Positions 41,301 through 54,037 of a stretch of 64,000 bases of DNA are shown here, piece after piece (positions within the stretch are counted from its first letter, which is position 1; every line of letters starts with the position of its first letter). This DNA comes from Stercorarius parasiticus. Lineage: Eukaryota > Chordata > Aves > Charadriiformes > Stercorariidae. Both the position numbers and the translations under genes were made by a program. Under the pieces are notes generated by a model. That model did no database searches. It saw nothing but the letters and a program-made list of their open reading frames with translations, and was not told the origin of the DNA. The stretch lies in the NCBI GenBank assembly GCA_013396915.1, contig VWZL01000203.1, forward strand, positions 248,001 through 312,000. Direction: 5' to 3'.

Positions 41301-44300
41301 ACACCCCAATTCCCCACTCTTTCCCCACCGTCTTACTCATTCACCTTCCTCCATGGAGACTCAAGTGCTTCCACTTCTTCTCAATACCCCTCTTCTTCTT
41401 ACGACACGAGTTTTAACCATTTTCTTCTATGCTAAGACAGGTAATGCAGCACTCTAAATAGCAGAGCTCTGAGTTCATCCCCATCTTTTCCCCTACTTTT
41501 ATTGATGTTTATTCCCCTCTAGAAACAGTAGGAGACTGCAGGTGTCTATACATATATACGAAACTTAGGCTCTTAAATGTATAAGCTAGATGGTAGGAAT
41601 GTTCTAGATCATCACCTAGAGGATAGGGTACTGGCTGCTGCTCCCCACACACTTTGCGCGTTTTAACTTCTGTGAAAATACAAATTTTCACAGAAAAATC
41701 CAATATGGAATTACGAGTGATTCAAAATCCAGGAAAAACTCCAGTAGCATAGCCAAAGCTAAACTAATATTAGCATCAAACTGTGCCAGTATGATTCTCC
41801 CTCACTTATTTCACTTTTTAAAAGCATTTATAGCTCTCCTGAAAAGCTTCAGCTCAACAAGACCAGCTAAAATGTCAGCGAGCAACAATTTGAAAACCAC
41901 AGTAAAAGACATTAAAGTCACATTTAGTTATATGATTCATTGCTGTTGCTTCAATATGCAATGAACAAGGCAGTAAATCCAAAAACACGTCTACAATTTG
42001 TTCTGCTAAATTTTTTAGAGAGGCTTTACAATGAGAAGAAAAAAAAATTACACCTTTTAGTCCTTGCAAAACGTTTACAGCAGAGTTTTATCCCTTTAAC
42101 TAAGTGCCTTGTGGGGTAAAAAGGCAATCGCACATCAGTTGTAGGGTTTAGAAACTTGTATGGCATCTGTATAAAATAAAATACCTAACAAAATACCCAA
42201 AATACTAACAAAATGTTAAAGTTGTAGTTTTAACTGAATGAAGTCTGGAGTATTTATTTAGAATCCTCTTAGTAACAGTAACTAACTTCCTTTATATATA
42301 GTCTTCATGTTCTTTATCAATATATTCCATAAAGCTCTGGGGAGTCATAACATTAGATATACGCATGCATACAATAATCAGTAAATATCACATTCTCAAC
42401 TGTGCTTTAATTTCAACATATTTTTAAAATTGAACAGTCTTTAAAAACCAGTTAAGACTCTAATGCATTTAACGCTATAAAAAGCAAGATTTTTCCCTAG
42501 CTAGAAGAGATAATTTGATGCTTGTGGTATGATTTTGAGCCTGCTAGGTTAGCTAAGATTATCGCAAGAAGAGGGCCATTCATTTGTCAAAATGTGATGT
42601 ACACTCCCTGGTTCCTCACAGTAAAATATTATACAAGTCCGCAGACGATGTATGCATACAGTTGGAGCTGAGACATTCAGGCTGGTACATTAAAAAAGTG
42701 TAAGACTGACTGCCACGCACCTGTCCCATTACTACGAGGAAGAACAAAGTGAAAGAACAAGATTAACGGAAGTAATAGAGTAAAGTTGTATGATTCAGGG
42801 ATTTGAATGCTGCACTGTTGAATTGGGCACAGACCCTTCAAGGGGTGTAGAGTTGTGACATGATGCCCAAAAACCCAGGTAAAGCAGGGTTTTCTGAAGT
42901 GCCCATCAAGTACTCCTCAATATTCAGAATTCCTTTACATTCAGAATTATAAACTGAGATCAAGAGAAGCTGGGCAAGGAACCTGAAATGGCAGCTATAG
43001 TAAATTAAATACTGTATTATAAAACACAAATTTAATGAGTCAAAGCAAGGTTAGAGATACTACCTTGATTTTGGCATTTCTAAAGATCCAATTACTGGAT
43101 TTGCAACTTGGCAGAGAAAATTTGCACCAAAAATTCAATAGTAATTTCTGAGTTTTAAGACCAATACATCAGTCTATCATATGGTATCACACTATCATCC
43201 ATGCAGGTGACAACAACACACACGTTCATTATGCAGACTTGGTAACTACGAGCAACTAAGAACAGCAGCAGCCACTCATTCTCCAATCAGATGATCAGTA
43301 CAGATGAATGGGACACTCCGCAAATCTCACAGACATTTGGTGCCAATAGAGGAATGCCAACATTCAAGAATTTTCGGTGCTATTTTAAAATTAAGTGGAT
43401 GAGAGACAGAGAGCAAGTCAGTCAGCCACCTGCCTCCTGGAAATGTGTGTACCCAACCTTTTCCAAACCAGCGCCTTATTTGATTATTAAAGTTCAAAAT
43501 ATCTGAAGGTGCTATTACTTACAAATAGAAGTGTGGCACAATTAGCAGTTTTGATTTTGCTTTTGCTTTTTCTTCATTTACTTATGCTCATACACATTTC
43601 AGATTTGTAAAGGTACACTTTGTTAGTTTGATTGTTTAAATTTGCTTTGTGTTAATAATCCTGTATTTTAAATAAATATACAAGCTTGGAAGGGTATCAT
43701 CAAGATATTTACCATGAAACAAATTAAGAATAAGATACATGTTATCCATGTTGCTAATTTTAAACTGCAAAATAAAGGTAGGAAAAATACCACCACCACC
43801 ACTGAAATACAAAGATCCCAACTTCATACTTAACACGCTGATATTTTAAATCATTATATCTGCCCATTCTGTTAATAGGCCTATGAATTACTAAGAATCA
43901 AAATGAGACAGTGAATGATAATAAACTGTACAACCAACTGGATTAAAAAGTGCATCTTTATCTAAAGCTTCATACGAAAACAAAAGATGAAGTCAGTACA
44001 GTTGAAAGGTAAAATATTTTAAGAGAAGTAACAATGAAATACAGTAAATTTGTTCACACTACCAATACAAGATATAATGATTTCTAGACACCTTAAAAAA
44101 ATACCCATTAAAATAATATTGATTAAAATAGGCAAAAGTCTAAGCGTTGTTCACACATCGATGCATATTCTGACCTCTGTGTGATGACTGGAAAAAACCC
44201 TACCAGTAGATTATTGCACAGCTAAATACACTATATAATTTTTGTGTTACCTCCTGATACATAATTTCCAATCCACCACTCAGAGACAGGCTATTGCCTG

Positions 44301-45582
44301 GCTTGTCAGATCATCCTGCAAAGGCAAGTACAAAACCCTGTGATAGTCAAGTATCTCATCCCTCACAGTTTTGCCAAAAGAGTAAAGAAAGGGAGGGCAA
44401 AAAGGGGTCACTACAGCAAAGTGCCTACAGCCACTACAGGTTATAGTTAAACAGCATTTTGACTGGACAGGTTTGTTCCTAAAAACAAAAATATTGGGGA
44501 AAATGCATTTCCAAAGCCTTTCTTCCAAGCCTTCCCCTCTATAATCCATGAAAAAAAAAGTCAACACATCCTGGGAAAAATATGTTTCCTGGGAAGAAGA
44601 CAGTAGATCCTCTAGTGCTGTAACTTTCCGGAATGAACAAGAAGTCACGCAACTATTATTTAGGGCATTAGTCACAACAACAAAAACCATGAGGGAAGGA
44701 AGACGAAGAAAGAGAAACAAGTCTCAGGTTGAACTAAGTAACATGTAGTAAGCAGAATTTCCTTTGTTATCAACCACTCAAGTCACAAGAAACCAAAGCA
44801 GTCTCCCCCTCATTTCAGGGGGTTCAAGGATATCTAACCTAAGAACCAGCATGGCTATTTTGACTAGCTTCCCACATAAACTATTTCCATTAAATTATGC
44901 AGCAAGTGACTCAGTTTTTCTTTTGGCAATGCACATGCAATATTAACCCTTACATTTTTATGTAAATAGATGAATGCACCTACAATAATGCCCACTCAGA
45001 ATATAGTTATGCTGTTGTCATAAGGCAGGCTTGTGAGACAAACACAGACTGTACAAAGCAAAAGAAGTTGCACTTCACTTACAAACAGCACAGAAAATGT
45101 AAAACAGATGAGCAGGCTGGAAATCCCTGTGACTTGCCTATCCCGAATACTTCAGAAGTTAGTCCTAGCAAAAATTTTTTATTACTGCCATTATTGTGAA
45201 GTCATATTGTGCTACAAGATAAGAAAGCAGATAAATAAGGAGAGTATGGTTAATGAAAAGTCCTCCATCAGCTTCTCAGCTGTCCTGGTTTGAGACAACC
45301 TACATTATTACACGGAAGCTAATCAGCAGAACTGCTACTTTCTTAAAAAAAGGCTGTAATGGTAGGCTCTGCAGTGGAGCTAAGCCCATGAAACTGGTCC
45401 AGGGAAACGTCTTTCAAATGCGCACTGGAAGCTTAACTTCTAACAACCTGTATGCAACACTTCTGTGGTTCTTGTCGAGCACTTAATGAAAAAGAAGAGA
45501 GAAAAATATATGTGAAGTAGACCTGCCAGGTGTTTGGAGTGGGAGGCTGTTAAATTCAGGGGGTTTGGTGTTTCCCAGGACC

Positions 45583-45608
45583 AGTTCTGTCAATAACTTG
45601 ACAGAACT
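45583..45608. repeat. Short perfect inverted repeat
   Basis: AGTTCTGTCAA is followed by the spacer TAAC and then its exact reverse complement TTGACAGAACT. This would form an 11-bp stem with a 4-base loop. No T-rich tail or gene end accompanies it, so no terminator role is implied. Confidence 0.85.
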
Positions 45609-48600
45609 TCTCCTAAATAATTCACATGACTCAAAGAGCTCTACCTTTCAGCTTGAGGAAAGAAATCCAATCCAAAGACAGAATACTGCAGTCTAGCCAT
45701 CTGACAGAGTTAGAATAAAGTAGTTTAATACAAAGTATAGTGATAAGGAACAATAGTTGCAGTGTGGAAGTGTGGATTCAGTTCTTCTGAACACAGAAGA
45801 GCGTACTGTCAAAATGCATAGTTTTCAGAATAACGTTACAGAAAAATTTCACAGAAAAAAAGTTTATTTGAACTTGCTGAAGACCAAATACTCTTTGAAC
45901 CAAGCATGTTAGAATTACAGATATTTTCTTTTCCTTACATTCAAATTCTCGTAAAGTGACTATTCGTTACCTCATAATCAGATAGCTCAACTTTCTACTG
46001 CTGACATTCTGAATTACTGGTAATTCCTATCATCAATTCTCATCTGCTAGCCTCAAAATAAAATTGCTAAAACCAGTTGAGCTGATCTGCAACTTCTCTA
46101 CCATCCAAAAGGGGAGGTCTTACTCCAATTTCTATTTTAATATATTTATTATAGTCACTATTATATAGTGGCTTCCCACCACTTTCTTCTGCTTCCAGAC
46201 AAGGAGTTCCACCTCTTTCCTTCCAACACTTCTGGTGCTTATCAGACAGTGCTTATTCACTTAATCAGCTCAACTCATTAGTAAGTAGAAAATTACCCTG
46301 TCATGGATCAGTGAGTTGAAGCTGTCTGTGAAGAGGCTAGACACACACCAGAGCCAGCACAATGGAGAGAGGTGACAACATTCCCCCAAGAATGGAGAAA
46401 AAGACCTCCCATCCTTTTCAACCTTCGCAATATCCAGCTAAGGATTGTACTTGCACATACAGCTAAACTAGCTTATGAACTGATTAGTCTCCTCAACTCC
46501 TTCAAAGTAGTAGTAAACAAACATTTCCTCGCTACTGAGAAGAATTACTGTAACAGTAGAGCACCTCAGGAGATAAACAGGGGAGATACTATTCACCCAT
46601 CACCAACTTCATGCACTTCTCGAAGCATTGCTTTGAAGATGGGAGTGAGCAGCATTAATATGCTAAAGCTGTTGTACTGTGGCACCTGAATGATAGGTGA
46701 CATACTTGAAATCTGATAAGGCACCTAAAGCAAAGTAGGGAACTGTACCCAAGACACTTAACTCCCATGTTAGTACTTTAAGTATAATAACCTGGCATCT
46801 TCCTAATGAATATGAAGGCAAAGGGTCATCAACTGAGATCCAACAGATGCAACACCATGGCATGATACGTGGTGGATGTATTATTACAGCTAGCTCTATA
46901 TGGGTTCGTTTGGTTACCAGAAGCCAGGCAGCTGTACTTCCAAGAAAACTTTACTCAGGTCACACTAAGCCGCAGAACAACTGACTTAGGTGAAGCATCA
47001 AATGCATGTTATGTGTTTTCCAATATTTAAGATACCCTAGCTATTTCTACACACCCTTTAAAGTTGAACACGCATAATTCTAACTAATGAAATTTAATAA
47101 AATTATTTATGACTTTGTAAAACCCAATTAAGCATCAGAATCCTAGACACAAGCATTGTTTTTCAGATATATTTTATATGTCCTTCTCCTTTTCTTTAGA
47201 AAGGGAACAAAGTAGGAATTTCCTTCCAAATTTGCTAAAATGTGAATGTAAGAGAAATTGCAATATAAATGTACCTGAAGTAATGAAACACATGGATAAC
47301 ATTAAAATATATTACTAAAGACATGTATAACTAAGAAAATTATCCTTCGCCAAAAATTTAGTAGCAATACTCACTAGGTTCTTTCCCCAAGACACAACTG
47401 CTCTTATTCATGCTGTGACATTTCAGGTCTGATTAAAATACAAAATCTCTTTAGGAAATGTTAAGACTATATTACACCACAATTTACAGCTTATCTGTCA
47501 AACTGTGATAACACTGCATTTCTTACCAAACAACCTGTATGTCATCTATTATTGTGTATGAAAACTCGCCCTAAAATAACTTCACAGTTGTCAGAGATGA
47601 TAGTAAAGTTAAGAAAGTCCACGGTTCAGTAAGAAATGCATTCAATACATAATCATAATAGGTTATACTGAGCTTCATATCATGTACCTGTTTATGGGAA
47701 GACATATGGCAACATTCACTCTGTTACTCTCACTGCTCACTCTGTCTTAGACTTTCTTAAATATTGTTTCTGTATGTGACAAGGAAAACAGAGGCATGTT
47801 GAAGTACCCTGAGCACCTGGAAAATCGAGTCAGGTGGCTGTACCACCACTGCTGTTCCTCACCTGGACTAAAGATTATTGGTGATGGCTTCTAAAGGCAG
47901 CTTCTGTAAAGGCCGATTCAAAAGAATCCTGATTACCAAAACTTTGAAGGTAATTAAAACAGAAATAATAGACCTTATGCAAGGGCTTATACCAAGATTT
48001 TAGAAATAGCAAACAAAACAGAGTAACAATGATTGAGGTCAGTTTGATGATCTGGTTGAAGTGGCTAGAAAATTGAAAGGGACTTATGGTATATGGGAAA
48101 TGCTTAAACTGGGGAGAGTAGAGGGAGTTTTGGCTCACATATTGTAGTTTTAAAAACATGTATCAAACTTTCACTCCCATAAACCAGATAACCATTTTTC
48201 CTTTTTATTCATGGGCACCCTGAGATGAGGCATTCTAAAGCTACCCAAACCCCACTGATTAAACATGCCATGAATTCCCCCCCTGCCCTTTCCCGATAAA
48301 TAAATAAATGACTGATTTTCATTGTCAATAATGAGGCTGGGGAGTATTTTTTTTTTTTCCAACTGCTATAGCTATGGACTCCTGATAACAAAATACTGTA
48401 CTAGTGAGTGCTCACACAATGTAAGCTATTGAATTACAAATAAAAAAGCAGCCAAGATTCTTACAGCATTCTAGCAGTTGTCTAATTTCAGTAAATTCAA
48501 ACCTTTTGTACACCTTTCTTAGCTGAATCTATACCAAATAGCAAAAACATTCCTGATGAGATGTCTGGGCTTGAATGCTGAGGTTTTACTTCAGCAATGG

Positions 48601-49015
48601 GAGACAGGAATTCAAGTAATACCACCATCAGGTAAGCCAATATATTTTAGTCCTTTGTTTGGCAATTACACTGATTTTTCTATTTCAGCAAATACAACAT
48701 TCACTTCTGCTCAACAAAAGAATCATATAGTTTAAAAAAGCCTATACAATTGGTCAGCAAAAATCAAGATTTAGTAGAAACAAGCATCTACATCGAATCA
48801 GCACTCGCTTCAAATGTTGTCTATAAGTCTACTAAAAAAGAAACAGGAAAAATTATAAAGAACTATAAAACTGAAGAGAAGGAACAAAACAATAGATCCA
48901 TTGAGAAAATGCTAACCTTAAAAAATTAAATCAAAACTATGTTTATCTTCACACTCTTTACAAGTAACTTCTCGTGACCCTGACTGCAAAATAAAAATCA
49001 GAAAGTCTTATTTTA

Positions 49016-49088
49016 GGGGCTTGGGGTGGTTTTTTTGGTGGGTGTTTTTTTTGGTGGTTTTGGGTTTTTTGTTTTGTTTTTTTTTTAC
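49016..49088. repeat. G/T-rich low-complexity tract
   Basis: A plus-strand run made almost entirely of G and T, with four or more G runs of three to four bases separated by T tracts. It ends in a T homopolymer. On the minus strand it is C/A-rich. Confidence 0.8.
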
Positions 49089-50999
49089 ATATATAATTAA
49101 ATTAATGCCAACACAATGTCAGCAGCATTTTGTTTTATCTAGACAAATAAGGAATTATATGGCTTTGACTAAAGCATAACCTCAAAAATTTAAGTAACTC
49201 GCAATGAAACCATTACTATCAATTCAAACAAGTTTCCACAGTTAAAGTTTGCATGTTAAGTGTAAATTAATTTGCCATTTGAAGAATATCAACCATTTAT
49301 CTGTTTAATGTGAAGATGCAATTCATGAATTTTCTTACTGGAGAGAAAAAATTTTAGTTATTGCATAGCACTCTCTAGTGGCAAAAGGTGTTCAAGTCAA
49401 CTAATTCTCTGGAATAATCCTATCTGACTAAAGAATTTATTATTTAAACTACAATATAATTTTATATGACTTAATATACATCTATGTTTCTCTCTTTGGG
49501 GAAAAAAATATGGTTATTTGGGAAAAGTGCTTGGGTTTATGGTGGCTTTTGTTAGTTTTGTGTTGTGGTGCTGTTTTGGGGTTTTTTTTTTTAACTACTT
49601 TACAATCTCTCACGTGCAACTTTTCTCATGGTAAAGTTTCAAATCTCATCTTTGTGAAGACTACTGATGCTGAATCTAATAACATTTCAAACTTTCTTTA
49701 AATTATGCCTTTTAATTCATATCTTTGTAGGACATTCCATGAACAAAACAGAAAGCATTTGCATAACTCTCCATTTACATTCTCTGACTTCAAGCATAGT
49801 CTGCAAGTACAAAACACTCCGAACTGCTTAAAACCAGTTTCTACAATCTGCATGTATACTTCTTTCTGATGTATATTTCTATGATGACACACAGGTTATG
49901 AATGAGGATTTGGATACCCACACATGAACCAAGTTGTATTGTATACATAATAAACTGTACCTAATGCATATAAAGACAAAGATCACCTATTTCCATTAAC
50001 CTGCACAAAAATGATGTGAACTATGATATTTTATGTTATATTTTTTAAAGTAATTTTATTTTAAGATAAGTATTAGTTTTGCACATATCAACACAAATTT
50101 ACTCATCTGTCACCTGGGAACGAAGAAATAAGGTTGGTTTCTGCAAGAAGTGCAGAGGAATTTATTAGTCTTCCTATCAGCTTACTCCCTACCTCTTCTT
50201 CTACCAACAAATTTTCAATGGGATCCCTGTGCTCCACAGTGCAGATTTCCCATTATATTTGTGATGTAAGCAAAAAAGTTTATATTGTTTTTCAAATGTT
50301 AGAACAACTAATTTCTGTATTCATTAAATATATTCATCTGAAACTCAACTGTGTTTGAAGGGGAACACGACACACATTATTTAATGACTCGGGATATGCT
50401 ACTTCCTAAACTCTTATTTTATGCTAGAACTTATTTTAGCTTTACTCTCTGGGAACAAGCATTATTTTTGGGGAGATTAGTAAAATACTAGCTTTGTTCT
50501 AGCAACAGAACAAGCGCACGTAAGATTGGCCAATCCACTTTCATGACAAAATTGTAAATATTCTGTTAATAACTGTCTGTAACAATTCTGAGCCATTAAA
50601 AGTGAAGTTACATCATATAATAAAATAATTAAAAATATAAATACTATGAGCAGACTTCCAATATACTTTGTTAGAGAAGAAATTGCAAAGCAAGATGAAA
50701 AATCTGAAGACAGACGAGGATTTTTTTTTCTTTTTTTTAAAGATGTAAAGATTAGATTAGAAAGGATTAGAATTATATTCAGAGTCTACAAGCTATAGCA
50801 ACTTACCACATTTGTTAGTTCCTTGTTTAAAGGGCCTGTTCTTAAGCATTAATTATTACCCGCAAAATCCTGCTTTCTAAACAAGATTTTTACACCATAA
50901 AATGAGTTTTAAAACATTTTCATTATTTATTTGGGCCTCCTTTCTATTTCTTACCCAAACCTCCTAACAGAAAACTAGAGCTCTGCTGGTTTGGTGTGG

Positions 51000-51240
51000 C
51001 ATGTCCCTAGATGGGCTTACCCGGCTTTCCAGCAGCTGGGAGCGAACAGGGTATTGCGACTGCTGACAGCAAGGGCCAAGTAGGCTCTGATCGTGGCAAA
51101 CTCAAGAGCCATACATGCAATGTGCTCTGGCACATAAAAAGAACTTATGTCTCTAAAAATTGATCTTGCTTCAAGAAAGCAATCCAAAAGGCTTACGTCC
51201 AAGGAATCACTTAGTGCTGGAGGAATGTACAATTCACTGG
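51000..51240 (-). other. Unexplained GC-richer block with an open frame
   Basis: This block stands out from the AT-rich surroundings by roughly balanced base composition and several retained CpG dinucleotides. On the minus strand a frame is open from 51232 to 51017 (71 codons, starting at TTG, not ATG). It contains ARSIFRDISSFYVPEHIACM and ends SCWKAG. A good splice-donor-like sequence, CCGGGTAAGCCC, lies at the frame's end near 51018, and a pyrimidine tract ending TGTGCCAG lies near 51130. I do not recognise the peptide. It does not match the BTBD9 segments I know, which argues against it being the missing upstream exon. It could be an unknown repeat, a non-coding conserved element, an exon of a non-coding transcript, or chance. 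Confidence 0.35.
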
Positions 51241-51398
51241 AAACCCCTCAGTTGGGTTAGTTTCTTTGCATGCCTAAAACTTACATGTACAAGCTCAGAA
51301 GCATTATTAACTTCCGATACCTCTTCTCCACCTGATGTTATTACCCAGAGACTACCTAGAAAAATCCTAATAAACCAGTATTTTTCTCTCTCCCCCCC

Positions 51399-51409
51399 NN
51401 NNNNNNNNN
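51399..51409. other. Assembly gap (11 N)
   Basis: Eleven undetermined bases between a C homopolymer and a T homopolymer. The gap probably marks a low-complexity stretch that could not be sequenced through. The single N at 5012 is a separate ambiguity inside a GA run. Confidence 0.97.
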
Positions 51410-54037
51410 CCTTTTTTTTTTTAATTTTAAAGCTTTTTACATTAACTAGGAGTAAGCAGTTCCTGTTGGGAATACAGGCTCTCTGAACTGAACACCCTTC
51501 TGAAGACTCTCATTGATTTTATTAGGAGTTCCTGTTAGCCTTTTCAAAACTAATTTACTGAAGGTAAAGGTGCATATTTACTGTTTTGAAAAGCTATTGT
51601 GGCAATAAACAGGTATTTCCAGCACATTAGTATCATAGTTTCACAACTTTTGGAAAATAACACAGATACAAAACCAGCCCTGAAGCGTACCAGTTTCTAA
51701 CATGTATCCAGAACAGCAGAGAACTTGAGCACAGCATCAGCATTTCTTTATGAAGTCATTGCTCATGACAGCTTTAGAAGTATAGCTTATTCCTTTAACA
51801 AGAGTTGTATTATAAACATTCTGACGTATTAAAAGTTACAGAATTCTTGGAATCTAATAAAAAACCTTAATTCACAATAAGATTAAGCATTGATCTCTGT
51901 CAACGTGCAAGTTTAAACCATGAACTGGTTTCCCATGAAGAACTTTTCCCACTGTCTAGTCTCTCTCTGCTGAAACAGTTTGTACCATTTAGTTTTCACT
52001 TTTAACAGAGTAGCAATTACACACCAGACGATATCACTGCAAAAAACAGAAAGTTGGATTTTTAATGCCATAAAAATCCATGTTAACCCTTTTCAGAGTT
52101 TCACAGAAAGTATTCTTATCTCAGGCTGTCATACATTTATTCTAAATTAAAATATTTTCTGAAGTATTTTTGATCTTTGAATTAATTTTAAGGAGTACAT
52201 AACAACGAACATGCATTTTTCAGAAGTGAGATTTAGGAAAGAAAGTTTATCAGTACTTTATTCTGAATTTCTTATTATTTCATTTATTTTATTTTATTAT
52301 TTAACAGAACTAGAACAAGTTCTAGTTCTTAATGTATAGCCTTCTAGATAGAAAGAACAATTTTAAGAAGTCTTCTATTATAAATGCATTTGTTTCAAAA
52401 TATTATTACATGTGGTATCTAGCTAATGAGACAATCAATATTCCCAGTTTTATCTTAATTGTAAGAAACTTTTTGAATTATGTGTTGTATTACATTGATT
52501 ATATTTCTAAAGGCCCATTATTTAATCTTCCTTAGAGTAGTCTTAAAATCCTTCTATATAGGCTTATGTGCGTGTCTTCATGTATACATAGACATACAAA
52601 TGTGTGTGTGCATGTGTGTGTAGGTGCTTTATACTGCCACTGAAAATATTGTGAAATACTGTGAAAATACTAAAGGCACAATCAAGTCTACATTTGCTAC
52701 ACGTTATTTTATTACAAGACAACACCAGAGAAAGAGTAAGGGAATCAACCTGTTATAAAAAAAAAAAATCAGTTTTACTGAACTCCTACTTTATTTTATG
52801 TCAGTAAGAAGACTCTAAATTAGAATTTACTACCCTATGTCGGGTTAAATACATAACACACAGTTTTGTTGCTAGTCAAAGTAAGATGTGACAGTGTACA
52901 TTTCATGTTAAACCTTACAATTACTGTAAGGATAGAATAAATATTTTCTCACAGGCATTTGGCTTTTGCTATGAAAATACACTGTATATATATGACTGCC
53001 CGTATATGCTTACTGCTCCAATATAGTGTCTTGAACTACTGTGCAGACTAAAAAGCCCAATGTCTTGCTTCCAAAAAGTGCTCTTACAGTATTTTGATAG
53101 GAATAGGAATTTGAAATGTTAGCATGGTGTCTCAGAACTGTGACTAAATGTAACATTTTACTGGCATCTTTCCTTACTATCAAACAAATGGACATTCTGC
53201 ATATAAACTGTGAGAAAAAAAATTACTTTGGATTTCCTGCTTACATTCCCATCTCAAAGCTGACCTGCCCCTGCATTGCAAATTTTAGCATAGCACTAGA
53301 GTCTAAAGAGCAGCAGTTTTTTAATCTGGTATTATAATTTTTATCAACAGGCAATATAAACCTAAGTTCTCATCCTCCACCCTCATATTCCTTTCCATGT
53401 GAGAATGCAAATGGCCCCAGTTCAACAGAAAACAGAAAAGCGTCCAACAGCAGAGAAAGAAACCCCTTTTTGGGTCCTTAATGAGGTCTCCAGAGCCCAA
53501 GGCAAACCAATAACAAATTGTACTTTCCACACATTGGTAAGTGAAGGCTGTGAGGGAGGAGAGGAAGAAAACCCTGGAGCTTGTCATCTGAAATTAATTG
53601 AACTTAGCCATGCCAGGAAAACATGGGTAATAAACCCTCCCCATCTAAATTAAGGTTTTACACCATGAAAAAACCTAAAAATTTATGGCAGTAATTTCAT
53701 CTTGGGTTTTTCAAGAAGCGCTTGCTGTTTTTCTTGCACTTAATAGAAAAATCCCAGAGGAGCAATGCAGGCAGCAATAAGGCAGACTTGTAAAAAGATG
53801 CCACTTAATTTCTCACTCCTTCCCTTGCACTATTGCTCCTCTTCCACTTTTATTTAACTGAATATCAACTCTGTCACTGCAACATGCTACCACAAGGTTT
53901 CTCATTCTGTAAAGGTAGCAATTCTCATGCTTCACCTCCCCCCCTCCGAGAGTATTAGATCTCTGCAGGTTCATCACTCATTCCATCATCCTAAAAGCAA
54001 TCCAGAGATGCCAGATAATTTGGGATTAACAAAATGG
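51410..54037. other. Gene-free, AT-rich stretch
   Basis: No exon or dated transposon recognised. It holds a TTTTA-rich run at 52281-52300, an 11-bp-arm hairpin at 52306-52329, and a (TG)n-rich segment near 52600-52622. The frames around 53321-53653 lie in slightly GC-richer sequence but show no family signature. Confidence 0.6.
52306..52329. repeat. Short perfect inverted repeat
   Basis: AGAACTAGAAC, the two-base spacer AA, then GTTCTAGTTCT, its exact reverse complement. The arms are 11 bp each. Confidence 0.88.

Larger units (their letters stand above)
35366..50990. other. Long gene-free, AT-rich stretch
   Basis: About 15.6 kb in which I support no exon, RNA gene or clear transposon. The frame at 44280-44720 minus (146 codons) has no recognisable domain. 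Low-complexity tracts rich in A/C (near 36186 and 38252) or G/T (near 49018 and 49501) and one 11-bp-arm hairpin (45583-45608) are the notable items. Confidence 0.6.

Noticed and set aside
44280..44720. 146-codon open frame, minus strand
   Set aside because: No domain recognised. It overlaps another unrelated frame on the other strand and carries no exon-like signals I trust.
51017..51232. Missing upstream BTBD9 exon
   Set aside because: The translated frame does not resemble the BTB, BACK or discoidin segments of BTBD9 that I know, so it is kept only as an unexplained block.
53321..53653. Overlapping frames in slightly GC-richer sequence
   Set aside because: No family signature, and both strands are open to a similar degree, which argues for chance.
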